Source of the DNA: Fasciolopsis buskii
Taxonomy: Eukaryota; Platyhelminthes; Trematoda; Plagiorchiida; Fasciolidae
DNA: 64,000 bases
Assembly: GCA_008360955.1 (NCBI GenBank)
Contig: LUCM01004975.1
Span: forward strand, 1-64,000
Direction of reading: 5' to 3'
Shown: piece after piece, positions 10,593 to 21,618 of the stretch
Layout of the letters: every line of letters begins with the position of its first letter
How positions within the stretch are numbered: the first letter of the stretch is position 1
The notes under the pieces: model-generated
Databases searched by the model: none
Told to the model about the DNA's origin: nothing
Seen by the model: the letters and a program-made list of their open reading frames with translations, nothing else
Made by a program: the position numbers and the translations under genes

Positions 10593-12543
10593 CGCAACCT
10601 GGAGATTAATTGTTGCCAGCGTTAAATTGCTCCAGCTGGTGTTTCAAAATCATGGTCGACCATAAAGTGAAAAATATCGTTTAGAGTGGATTTCGATTCG
10701 CAGCAAAATTGATTTGAAGTCAAGGGCATTGAAGCGTCTAAATCTAAGTACCATAATTTGATAATAATAATAATAATAATAATGGTATATTTCTTGACAT
10801 CCCAGAGGCATGCACAAGGCAAGATCAAAATTACACAAAGATGGCACAGTGAAATGATAAAACAAAAATTTAGTCATAAAGATGCAGTGTCTGTGTTATC
10901 ATGAACATAACCTGCACTAAGATAGGCTAAACGCTGATTTTCGGGCTTTAAATCAGGGCTAGATAATCCATCACCGAAACTTTCTGAGGCTGACTATGAG
11001 TCGCGCAACGCGAGTCAATCCATGTTTGAACGCATCAAACGTGCGTTTTGCGAGCGCATAATTTGGCTGGGCAGAAATAGTGGGCGTTGCCACAAAGCCG
11101 GTTTCCCCAAAAATCAGGACGGTAATATGGTGAAGACGAAGATCAATATGGATGTGATAACGGGGTGAAGAAGAGTCAAAATCGTACCGGAAATTATATG
11201 AGGTGGATGGAGAATGGTGATTAACAACACTCAATAGTCAAAATAATGCTTAAGATGAAACAGCGGGAAACCTTCAAGGTTGCGTCAAACAATGTACGGG
11301 AGGAAAATATGTGAAGAGCTGTGGACAGAAGGACAATGGAACTTACAAAAGTGGTCACTGGACTTATGCGGCTGGGAGCGGGCTGTGATGTGTGCTGGGA
11401 AGAAAACCAGTACGTGTAACATTTACAATCAATCCTCAAATACACTTGCAATGCATGACCTGTGTGTTGTCCTTGTTTAAAATCGCAGATTATGGTGTTG
11501 TGTGGCGGTAGGGGGCTGGAGGTTCGGGATTGCGCGGCATTTCATTAGCACTAGAAACGGTTTGGCCAATCTTCATGGTTCATCTGATAATAGGCACCCG
11601 GGGAGTCATTAGCGTTGACCTGTTTGTCCTAGGGTTACGCGGCCAGGTACTGGGGCGTCAGGTCGAGACAGCGGGGGATGTGCAACCAACGCAAAGGATG
11701 GAGTGGAGCTCTCGACGAGAGTTTGCGTTGTATCTGTGGTCATTGGCGAGCCTGGAGAAGAGCTGGAGAGAGAGGGCAGTCTGGAATTTCTTCCAGCTGG
11801 TGTTAAGGTGAGTAAACAAAATAATGGAAACAGCGATAACAGTCAGTTTCTTTCGAAGATTACAGGGTTCAGACGACTGTCTTGAGATGCGCAAGAGGGA
11901 GTGTTTCGGTGACGGGACGTGTGCAACGAACGCCGCCTGATTTCTCCTTATAGGGTATATGGCACAGTCAGTCCTAGGCTGCGTGGTCTGTGTTTGTAAC
12001 GCGTTCCTTTTTCATCTGACATCTTCGCAGATGCAGACTACAGTTTTCTGATAGGACGGCTAGCGCAGGGGTTAGGAAATGAAGTTACCGTTTGTTCTGT
12101 TTGCGGAACCCCTCCAGTCTACGGGCCTGGTGTACAAGTCACAGGGCATCAGTTATAACCAATCATGTGATCTACCGCCGATGTTTACTGCTTCCAATTG
12201 CCAGGAAAGTGCACAACTGAATGGGTCGCGAATGGCAGCAAGGGCTAAATGCTAGAACAGGATTTACCATGAGAAGTCATACAGAGGAAAGAAGGAAGAA
12301 GCATAAAAATACCGGGACCAGTAATTTGTGTTTGAACAGGATGATAGCAACTTGCACGACAGAGCAGTTTCAGTAAGCGTGTGTGAATATTTGAGAAAGA
12401 AGAACGGCGGCAGTTGTTATAGACGTCAGCGTACGTACCAGGTGCGCGGTTAGGAGGGGCATGTTGAAAATAGAGGGTGGGTGGCAAAGCATAAGTGGGT
12501 AGTCCGATGCGCTACTTCCACATACCGTCCAACAAAGTAGCCA
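10593..12543 (+). repeat. IR1 left arm, about 1.95 kb
   Basis: The reverse complement recurs at 21619-23569, with positions related by left + right = 34162 across the whole length, so no net insertions or deletions. I noticed only a few substitutions (for example near 10622, 10936 and 11982). The arm has no recognisable coding sequence. It contains the 3' end of a retroelement family with an ATT/AAT tail, plus sequence beyond that tail. Similarity fades near 12540. Confidence 0.9.
10760..10783. repeat. (TAA)n microsatellite in IR1 left arm
   Basis: Seven to eight AAT/TAA units, mirrored at 23379-23402. In the partial copy at 26025-26337, similarity stops just after this tract. This suggests it is the 3' tail of a retroelement oriented on the minus strand here. 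Confidence 0.8.
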
Positions 12544-13676
12544 AACGCTTAACTGCCAAACAGGGTCTGTGTGGGGTTCCCCCTTTCGCAGGGTCAAGTC
12601 TGGGCTGATGACATACATATCCCCTGTAGAAGGCGGCCCATTCCCTCGCAGCCCGAGTGTGCTTTAGTTTCTGGGCTCAACCTGATGCAGCAGACTTTTT
12701 CCCTATTTCCAACAGAGGAATGGTTGAGCCCATATGGGTACTTTCCATAGTTCCCCCACCTGACCTTAATTTTCCGCCGTCATCTTCAACGCCATGTCTT
12801 GCTTTCATAAACGAGTTCTGCTTGAAACTTACTAATGCGGACTTACGTGTTGCATAAGCGACTCACATTGTCTGTGTGACGTGGACAGAGTTTCCATTTT
12901 TATAAATGAAACTAGGCTGGGTACTTAAGGGAAAGGAGTCTGCCTGGTTTGCGTTAGCAGGTAACTGGGGAGCAAGATGAGTAGGTAGTAAGAATAAAAG
13001 GAACCTCAAATGTTTTCTGATGAAATGTCTACGAAGAGGGAAACTAGTTCCGGCAATTCGCAGAATAAATACAGGATCCTTCAAGTTGGCAGAGTAAATA
13101 AGGGGCAGAGAAATATATGGGTAAAGGAATCCGGGGTGCGAAGACCGAATTAAGGAGGGTTAATCGCGATTATAGCTGCCATGGAATCCAGCAGCCTGCT
13201 ATCACGAACCCGTGGTGCTATTTAGGGTAGTTGGCTGAGATCCAGGTTTTGCAGACTTTACTGTAGTAACTGTTACAATCCGAGCCAAACTTCCTACGCC
13301 CGAGTCACCGGGAGATAAGGGTCGCATATACGAATAATGGTCTCAACAGTCAGTAGTTTCCGGACTTCATTTTTGAAGGCAATGATAGACCGTTTGGACA
13401 ATCAATTCCACAAAGAACAATGTTTAGGAATGCAAATATCCGACCTAGGTTTGGCTAATAATAAAGAACTAATGTGGTAGGCTGACCAGGGTAGCATCGA
13501 GAAGTATGGAAGTGAATGGGAAAGCGGGGATTCATCTATGGTATTTGCACGTCTGCCAGATGGGATGCGTTGGGCCTAGTGGCGGGCAATGGGTAGATCC
13601 CCCCTTAAAATGATTGCGATTATTCCATTTACCCAGAGATCAGCGAGGGTTAATCTTCGGTGTTGGCCGTAATAAG
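12544..13676. other. No recognisable gene
   Basis: Between the IR1 left arm and the coding 3' end of the next LINE. It may include that LINE's 3' untranslated sequence, but I see no tail, motif or open frame to support a call. Confidence 0.4.
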
Positions 13677-13956
13677 CTAGAATGCTAGGTTCTCTTGTGC
13701 CGTCAGCTGGAGCGTTATGGAAAGCAGGGGGGTTGGGATTTGTATATAGAAATCGATGGCTGACTCAAAGACACGCTCTTTCGAGATAGGGGTGTTGGTC
13801 AATTGAAGGAGCTGGGCGACACTTAGGCAAGCATTTAGGGCAGCCTTAAAACTGGAATAGTTCTCTATGCACCAAATGCTAATGGAAAGCTTGTTCCAAA
13901 GTTTGGCATAAACAACGAGAAAGAAATGCGACCTCAAAGAATCTTCGGCGATTTCT

Positions 13957-14316
13957 TTATGGATGGTTGGAGACATGACGTAGAGGGTAGCGGCTGGCAC
14001 AGGCGACTGTAGGTAGGTCGGTGGAGAAGGAAACCCTATTTAGCAGGTAATGCAGAAAAGCCGGGTTAACTTTTAGTTGCCGTAGCCCAAGTGGCTCAGG
14101 TTTGGTGGCTAAACAGCGTTCCTTGTAATTCAGAGTCGTCAACCAACCTGTCACTTGCTTAGTGAAGCGTCTCCGAATACTCCCAATGGAGATCCTATCC
14201 GACTTTGATATGCTGGGGCATATCAAAGTGCCATACTCAATGAGTGGTCGAACGTGTGTTTTACAAAGTCTGAGGATACTGTCGGATGGCTTCACTGTGC
14301 GAAAAATCAGGCTCAC
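13957..14316 (-). pseudogene. LINE A reverse-transcriptase C-terminal part
   Basis: A 119-codon stretch with THVRPLIEYGTLICPS, then KSDRISIGSIRRRFTKQVTG and PEPLGLRQLKVNPAFLHYLL. These blocks correspond to the thumb and C-terminal region of CR1/Jockey-type polymerases (the RP.LEY and RR.FT.R motifs). It is out of frame with the preceding YADD-region piece, which shows a frameshift between 14316 and 14514. Confidence 0.75.
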
Positions 14317-14513
14317 ATTTCTCTTAGCTTTAGCCGACCGAATAACTACGTGCTCTGAGAGATTTAGAAGCTGAGTAGTTGAGACCAGGTCACAGATCGT
14401 GGGTTACATGGAATGGGAGATCCACATGGCAAAGAGGAATCTTGAGGTAGTGTACGCCTATACATGTGGATTTCGCTCTTATTGGCGGAGAAGCTCATCA
14501 TCAAGGAGGTACG

Positions 14514-14753
14514 CTAGTCGTCTAAGGCAGACAAATTGGCACAAATGTCTCTAACTGCAACACTAAATTCCTTTGACTTAGGAGGGTAAACTATTTTTAT
14601 GTCATCAGCAAACAGAAAAGGGACACCGTGAGATACTGAGTCTAGTGCATCCTTAATATACATGAGGAATAGCAGGGGACCAAGTACGCTGTCCCGTATG
14701 ACGCCACTAGTAACAGGTCTGGGATTAGAGGCAATGCCAGCAATGGAGACCAC
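14514..14753 (-). pseudogene. LINE A reverse transcriptase, motifs B and C
   Basis: Seventy-nine codons contain GVIRDSVLGPLLFLMYIKD, the equivalent of GV.QGS.LGP.LF, followed by PFLFADDIKIV. The FADD catalytic pair is intact. The Gln-Gly of motif B has become Arg-Asp. It shares frame with the palm piece at 14814-15473 and is separated from it by a single stop. Confidence 0.8.
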
Positions 14754-14813
14754 CTGTACTCTTTGGGTTAGGTAAGACGAGATCCAGGACAGAAGAGGAT
14801 AGGTGATGCCACA

Positions 14814-15473
14814 CTAGCTTACTTTGGATAAAAATTGCGGATGAGGAACACGGTCAAAGGCCTTAGACACATCAAAGTAGATGGCTGAGAATGCCGTAGC
14901 CCTGTTCTCTAGGTTGATTAGGAGGTTCAGGAAGCCAAATTGGTCAGTGGAGCAAGAAAGAGAATGGAGAAATCCGTGTTGTTTGGGGATAAGTAGGTTA
15001 GAGACTAAAAGTTGGTCCACGATGGACCGTTTTACCAAGTTCTCCATAATCCTGGAGATGAAAGGCTTGTGGTTGATGGGACGATATTTAGACGTATCAT
15101 GCAGAGACCCCTTCTTATGCATAGGGGTTATTACAGATTGCTTCCAGTTGACCGGAACTACACCAGGGTTAATTGAAAGTGTGAAGAGGTTGAGCAGTAG
15201 CAAAGGTAGGTCAGGGCCACATATAGGAGCAGCCGTCGGAGGGATGCCGTCATTGCCTTGGTAAGACCCTGGTTTGAAATTGGCTAAATATCGTTCAATG
15301 GTCTTAACACCAAAGTACACGGAAGATAAGGTGGAGTTATTCCTATCCTGTAGTTCGGGTGGGTCGCTGATTGCATCTGGGGCCACGGAGGAGGATAAAT
15401 ATCGATTAAACGCCTCGAAGGTGTCTTTTGGTGTTGTCGCAAACTCACAATTAGGCAAAACTAGGACGTTCAC
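14814..15473 (-). pseudogene. LINE A reverse-transcriptase fingers and palm
   Basis: A 219-codon frame with the order expected for a non-LTR reverse transcriptase: NDGIPPTAAPICGP, NWKQSVITPMHKKGS (residues about 109-123), KYRPINHKPFISRIMENLVK, PKQHGFLHSLSCSTDQ, then IYFDVSKAFDRVPHPQ with the motif A aspartate present. It ends at a premature stop near 14814, before motifs B and C, which continue in the same frame beyond that stop. Confidence 0.85.
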
Positions 15474-15742
15474 TGATGGTTTGCGATCATGGAATATTAA
15501 TTTATATAGTTTTAAAGCAACGTGGGGTAATTTTTAAGCCTCAGCGCCTTAGATTCTTTATTCCCAAGGATCGATTCACTCGGGCGAGAGATAGTTTCAG
15601 ACAGACGGTGCAAAAGAATAAACTTGGAAAAGTCATGTGTCAAGGAAAAGTGCCGTTGCAACTTAGCATATTTAGCTTTCAGGGAGGCAAGTTGTGAAGC
15701 CTTTTTTCTGTTCATTCGTTCTGTAATGAGCAGTTCTAAGAT

Positions 15743-16702
15743 TCAGCTGGCCATGTTACGATAAAATTCCTCCACAGCCGTCTGTGGGTCACTCGCTACG
15801 AAAGAGCTTCCCCAGGCAAGTTGGCTTACTAGAGAGGGAAAGTGCTGCCAGTTAAGATAGGGTGGACGAGTTGTGTCAGTAGGATGGTTAGCGAGGACAT
15901 GGATTCTACCGTGAACTACCCTGCGGTCGCTCCCTGGAAATTTATTTCCGACATGAACCAAAATGTGGTGATCAGTATTTGTGAAAATGAGATCTGATAT
16001 ATTAGTATTTCCGGTGGGTGACGCTACGTGCTGTACCCAACCCCCATGATGTAGATGGGAGACGAACGACGTTAGGCTTGGTGGAGCCGTAATCGTGGAC
16101 CAGGTTGGGCCAAGGAGATTGAAGTCTCCGGCAATGATTTTCGATGTTGATGGGAGGGATGCAAGGTAGTCAAATGCGTTTGATAAGAGGGGGAGCCCAC
16201 TTTCATTATGAGCTGGAGGGCGATAGGTACAGGCAGTATGGATAACCCAGGACGACACCTTGATAGTGAGCCATACCGATGCTTGGATCAGTTGGATTGT
16301 AGGATGCGTAAGAACGGGCAGTGACAGGCCCTGCCTTACATAAATAAGGCAATCGCCCCCACGGCGGTCGTTTCTAGTACCTCTGAAAGATTGGTATCCC
16401 GAAAAAGTAGCCGCACTATCAGGTGTATCCTCGGTAGGCCAAGACTCATTGATGAAGAATATATCCGGGTTGAAAGACGCAGCAAAGTTTTTTAAGTGAG
16501 CGAATTTATTTAGGATTAAACGACAGTTAATTAGCGCGAAAGAGAAGGGTATGTTGCCGTCTAGGCGAGGTTGCAAAGATAGAGAGACGGTGCATGGGGG
16601 GTTAATTGTAATGGGAATAGTTGGGTAAGCAGATGGAATTAGTTCTATTTTAGTGGGCGTTGAATGAGATACGACAGAAGAAGGAGGGAAGAACGAGGGC
16701 AT
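15743..16702 (-). pseudogene. LINE A APE-type endonuclease
   Basis: This is the longest single frame in the window (319 codons). It has an endonuclease/exonuclease/phosphatase fold in order: INCR...NK near residues 58-66, INESW (Glu86), RRGG at 113-116, TYRPP at 159-163, IIAGDFN at 189-195, ISDLIFT at 215-221 and GSDRRVV at 237-243. The terminal SDH catalytic triplet reads SDR here, so the histidine is lost. Such enzymes nick target DNA for target-primed reverse transcription. The frame ends at one stop and then continues in phase into the linker at 15512-15715. Confidence 0.85.
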
Positions 16703-17384
16703 ATAGCGTTCTTCGTTATGCTAGCATGGGGGTAGCTCGGAGTACTGGGGGGCAATGTGGAGGGAGGCAGAAAGTGAGTGGGTTTGGGTAAGAAAGAAGG
16801 GGTGGTGTTGGTGGTTCCGGAGGAAGGGAGGAAGAGGGACTTTTCTGGCTGGGTGGGTGTGGTCGAAAAAGAGACATTAGTGGAATGGGTTACGATCCTT
16901 GTGATTGGGCTGAGGCGCTGGTAAACGGAGGTTGGTGGTAGTACCGATATGACGGTGGAGGTTTGCTTAATGGAGGCCAGAGACAGCCGCCTTGGGAAAT
17001 CTGACGCAACGGCAAAGGACCTTGGCGGGGAACAGCTGGTGCATCGCTAGGTCTTTTAAATCTACGGTGCGAGTCTGCGGTTTAATTCCGGCACGGAAAT
17101 TCTCTCGGTAGTGATCTTTCGGTCCCCGTGAAACGAACGGCGGGCAATAGAAAGCCAACGCGATTACAGCCACGCAGTTGAAGCACCGGGGTGATGGGAC
17201 TAACAGTGGGATGGAATAGGGTGGGGTCGGATCAGTTTGGTCGCTGGGCTAATAAAGCCGGCGTCGTTCCACCGGGGGGCAGTGTGTTGCTTGTTGATGG
17301 CGTAAGCGCAGGTTTACCATCAGTGGCTATTGTTTTAAGGGTTTAGATGGGGCAGGACGAGTTTTGATTGGTAACAATAAGAAT

Positions 17385-17799
17385 ATTCGCATATTTCTCG
17401 GAAACTTTGAGAGGCCTGCTTGGTTGCATGATCAAATGTTACAGGGCTATTGCAAGTCACATTGAACAAGCAAATAAACGTTTGGGTACAAAATGAGAAG
17501 AAATAATAAAACCGGCATATCAGGAGGAACACGGTGTTCATATGCACCAGCGATGGGTGTCGCAGATGAGGAGCTCAACTCTATGATGGTGGCGGGCGTG
17601 GTGTCTGAAGTATTCGGATTTAACGCGTCCACAAAATGAATACGAATGGCAAAATATCATTAAGAAAGTCTCCAAAGACTTTGAGTGCAAGGTAAAAACT
17701 TGCCAAATCGGACCAACCCAGATGGCGGGAAGAGCACTGATAGCCTATAGTTACCCTGTATTTTAATGGATATAAAAAGTACTTCGGCCGCTCACTATG
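17385..17799. repeat. Direct repeat 2a, diverged part
   Basis: Counterpart of 9426-9808 with visible substitutions and a short insertion near 17757-17790 that the first copy lacks. It lies just upstream, in the minus-strand sense, of LINE A. It has no recognisable coding content. Confidence 0.65.
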
Positions 17800-18504
17800 G
17801 ATCCTGGAGCCAAGAAAATGGACAAAAGCCTTTTGAAAATGCGAAAGGACGAAAAACACCGGCTAAACATTGTTCAAAGACATGAAGAATGGATATGTCA
17901 TCGGCATTGATGGGTGAGGACTGATATGATATACGTTTAATGATATATATTTGGCGCTGGTAAGCCAGTGTGTTTCTTCGCTCCTTTTTTGCGTTTGTGA
18001 GCTTAGCTGATAGGGATTACTGGCATAGTGATAGCCGCGATTGCTGAGGTGATGATTGGGGTGACGTTCGCGGTAGACGATGGTAGCGACATCTGGAACA
18101 GGGATCTAAGTGTGGGTGCCTTCGTGGCAACTGGATGTCAACGTGGTGGGAATGTTGGACAAGGGCGGACAGTTCCAGCAGTAAATCTGTGCAATCGGGA
18201 GGACTTTTCCGCTCAAAGAGTCACAGGATTTGTGGATCACGTTATGTAGCCTCGATACTTTGGCAGACTTGCAACTTTGGTGGTTCATGAGGGTTAGAAG
18301 CAATGTCCACTTCACCGTGGAGCAGATCGTATTTATCCGTTCTGGGATAGTTGATCTAAGCCTTGGGTCAGCTTGTTTTCACGGTGTGTTGAGACGTGCA
18401 AGGATGGGGCCAGAAACTGAATGGTAGACTCTTGGAGAGACACGAGTGCAAGCGCACATAACTGGAATGGAAAAAAGGAGAGATAGCGGTCTGGAAGTAT
18501 TCCA
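17800..18504. repeat. Direct repeat 2b, near-identical part
   Basis: Same sequence as 9809-10513 at offset 7991. The contrast with the diverged 5' neighbour (17385-17799) is sharp, with the change in similarity falling at about 17800. Confidence 0.85.
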
Positions 18505-18884
18505 GCTGTGGGTTGTGTTGCGTGCATACCAAAGAGCGAGACGTGATGAATTTTACGTAGAATGAGATATCAGGTTATATCGAATTTCTCGCTTGGAATG
18601 GTGTAATTGTCAAATGCATGCAGAAGATCGGGCTTAGATTAGGACATTAGATATTACTTTGGGAGTAAGTGAGAATGTGATGTGAGTGTATGTCTCTTTA
18701 TATGCCTTGATACATGCGCACTAAACGAGATAGAATGTTAGGTGAAATATTGCAGTGGCTTGTTTCGTTGACGGAAGTTTCTGCCTATACCTACAGTGAA
18801 TTGTACTTGCGGAAACTACTGAGAATAAAAAATGGCTAGACCTCTTTCAGTGGGTTGAGATAAGACTTCGAGCGTTATATTCAG

Positions 18885-21480
18885 TCAATAACCTAGGCCC
18901 GATTCATAGGCTGTTTCTATTTGACTGTAAGGATCGTGCATGTTTAGCAAGTTGTGTACGGTTATTGCCTTCCTACTTTCGTTTTTAAGGGAGAAGTAGT
19001 CAGTAGAAATCATCCCTATATGTACGGGTAGTTTATTCCACACGGAGGAATGTTTGATGACGAAGCTTTTTCTAAGTGCTCTCCTTGAAATGGGAACTGA
19101 CACCAAGAACTCAGCTCGACGCAAGCCATGGGGAAAGTTATTTCTTACTCGGGGTGCAGGGATGCACACATTTTTACCAGAAGTCGTTTTGTAAATGTTC
19201 GTTGAACATTCTCAATCTCGAGCCTGTCACTCTGCTGCATTTTAAAACACACTATGGAACAGTAGTCCAGGATAGGTCTTACGTGCGTCTTATATATTAT
19301 CAAGTTGCTTTCCTGGGTTCTAAAATTTTTGTGCACCAACCCAGTTAGTCTCCCAGCTTTTGCAACGTTGTTCCGGGTGTTCTGAGAAGTCGAATGTGCT
19401 GGAGTAATGCAAACCCAGGCCTGTGAGAGTGTGAGGGGAAGGAATGGCTTCTTGGTTAACTTCAAAGATTTATGCAGGAATGTGGCATTTGTATGCGAAT
19501 ATGCTGATATTGCGGGCCGAAAATTTCATCGACCAAGCTGTGCACCAAGAACCAGGCGATAGCAGATAACCTTTTACACTATCCATGATGGTGTTGAGGT
19601 CACAAGGGGGAAAAGTGTATACAATTTTTATACCGTCTGCAAACAGAAACGAAATACCTAACGATGTGAAAATGTCGTTTATCTACAGCAGAAACAGTGC
19701 ACTTGGATTACCCCACTAGTAATCGGACGGGGCTTGGATAGGGTTCCATTTACATTCGCCATCTGCATTCTAAAGGCCAAATATGAGGAGAATCAAGCCA
19801 GCAGGGTGTTGTTATGTCGCAGCTCTTGTCTTTCATGAGAAGCTTGCGATGAGATACATGATCAAAAGCCTTCGTCATACTTGAAAAATCAGAATTCTTG
19901 ACTTTCCGTCGTTGGCAGCCTTCTTCACTATGTTTAGGAAATCATTCATGCAGGTAAAATAGGATTTACTCTGAAGGAAACCATGTTGGCCGGCGTTGAT
20001 GAGGTCATGATCTAGTAAATAAGTTGTTAACTTACTTTTTATTTATCTTTCCATAATGCGAGAGAAAACTGGGGTGTGATTGATGGGTCTGCAATAACAT
20101 GGCTGCTAATTTGAACCGTTTTTGTGAATTGGGACAATGACACAAGTTTTCCATTGGTGGGGGAAAGTGCCACAGTTTAAGGAAAGATTAAATAGTTTGG
20201 ATAAAAGCATGGGGATGTCTGCACCTCCAAATTTGAAGAGGGCTCGGGGAAGGTCGTCCGGTCCGACGTGGAAAGATGGTCTTACTTTTATCAATAGTTG
20301 TTTAGTATCTTTTGGATGAAAGGAGAATCTTGGAGGGGAAGCAGAGGAGACTGGCGGAATGTCCGGTATAATGGTGTCGTCACTTGTCATAGATGCGGCG
20401 AAGCAATCATTGAACACATCTGAAATCATTAGAGATTCATTTGCGCACGCGCCCCCGAATATGACAGACGTGATGTGCGTACTAGTTAAGAAATTGTTAG
20501 TTCTCAGTTGCTTAGCCAGTGCTGCAGCCTTGTTGGCAGAGTATAGCGCTTGAAGTTCCTTCTTCTTTTGGGGAGAATCGACAACTGTCTCAATCTCCTT
20601 GGAAAGACGGTCCACGTGCAATATCAGCAAATATTTTGCTCTTTTGCATCTTGTTTGGATTAAGGAATACTTTTTCGAGGCGGTCCAGGGTGCGCAATCT
20701 TTTGGGGATTGATCCAAACTGGGTTGGCGCTATCAGATGAAAGCCGACACCAAGAGTTGCGTAAAATTCGTTGGTGGCTAGATGGTGAACCACCGATAGA
20801 AAGAAACTGTCCCAATTCTGGCCACGAATTATAGAGGGTAGATGGCTCCATGAAGCTACTAGCATGGGGCCTGGAAGGTTAGCGGCCGCGTTAAGCGCGT
20901 CAGTTAGTGATAAGAACTCTGCCTGATGCGTACTAGGGGGACGGTAGATGCAACTGATCAGTAAGTCCTGAAGCCCGATAGCCACAGTCAGCCAGGTAGA
21001 ATCTTTCAGGCTATTAAAGGTAGGATGATTGTACCATGAGTCTGAAAGGGTGTCTCTTATGTATATGGGACAGCCTCCCCAACGCTTATTTGCCCTGCCT
21101 TTCCAAAAACAACTGTAACTAATTACAGCAGTGCCTCTGTTGGGGATATTGTCGGTCGGCCATTTCTAAATGATAAGAATGAAATCATACCATATGGCAG
21201 CAATCTTCTAGTGAGATTGCAAATAAGTTGACAGGAACTAATTTTAAGAGTCAACGCTATTTTCAAGGATATCAAATGTCTATTTTTGTGTCCATCATTT
21301 GCCCAGACGCCACTGGACTTTAACGGTGGACACCTTGCTACATGGATTTTCTCAGACGCAGATGAATTAAAGCACCTTGTGGGACCGAAAGTAGTGAGAG
21401 TGGGTGGGTTTGGGGACTGTGGACATACGGGCAATACAGGATATATTTTCGATCCTAGAGAAACCTCTCTTTGCAAAGGA
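18885..21480 (-). mobile_element. CR1/Jockey-like LINE B, decayed
   Basis: Minus-strand blocks appear in LINE order. Endonuclease remnants lie at 21123-21476 and 20590-20985 (YRPPS kept, the GDFN position replaced by ASWSH). The reverse-transcriptase fingers are at 20106-20717, ending QWKTCVIVPIHKNGS. A motif A remnant near 19.87 kb reads TKAFDHVSHR. The C-terminal blocks are THVRPILDYCSIVCF...RLEIENVQRTFTKR (19145-19465) and VWNKLPVHIG (18885-19169). It is related to LINE A but more decayed, with many stops. Its 5' end abuts the IR1 right arm. Confidence 0.8.
20106..20717 (-). pseudogene. LINE B linker and reverse-transcriptase N-terminus
   Basis: A 203-codon frame begins with a basic linker and continues with FNDCFAASMTSDD, VGPDDLPRALFKFGGADIPMLL and GTFPHQWKTCVIVPIHKNGS. 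This is the usual run from the LINE linker into reverse-transcriptase motifs 0-2. It ends at the point where YRPIS-type sequence would begin. No host function. Confidence 0.75.
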
Positions 21481-21618
21481 ATTTGTCGGTAAATATTTTA
21501 ATCTTTTTAAAAAGCGAATTTTTGGTACCAATCTGACATTTGTTGAAAAACTGTTTAGCCGTGGACTCATCCAATGTAATTGCACTGCAGATGAGCCATG
21601 CAACGGTAGACAAGCGTC

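Larger units (their letters stand above)
13677..17330 (-). mobile_element. CR1/Jockey-like LINE A, nearly full length
   Basis: Minus-strand order is a short ORF1-like tail (16967-17173, PKDHYRENFRAGIKPQTR), endonuclease (15743-16702), a linker (15512-15715), reverse transcriptase (14814-15473 and 14514-14753), and the C-terminal block (13957-14316, then 13677-14000). The pieces are separated by only about two nonsense codons (near 15740 and 14814) and two frameshifts, so the copy is fairly well preserved although dead. It lies between the IR1 arms. Motifs fit the CR1/Jockey group; the clade is not settled. Confidence 0.85.

Noticed and set aside
13010..13045. A second hammerhead core (CTGATGA near 13018)
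   Set aside because: No GAAA follows at the right distance and no stem I or II can be formed.
9426..18504. The direct repeats as LTRs of one retrovirus-like element
   Set aside because: The sequence between them holds minus-strand LINEs and an IR1 arm, with no gag, protease or integrase, and the repeat ends show no TG..CA borders or flanking target duplication.
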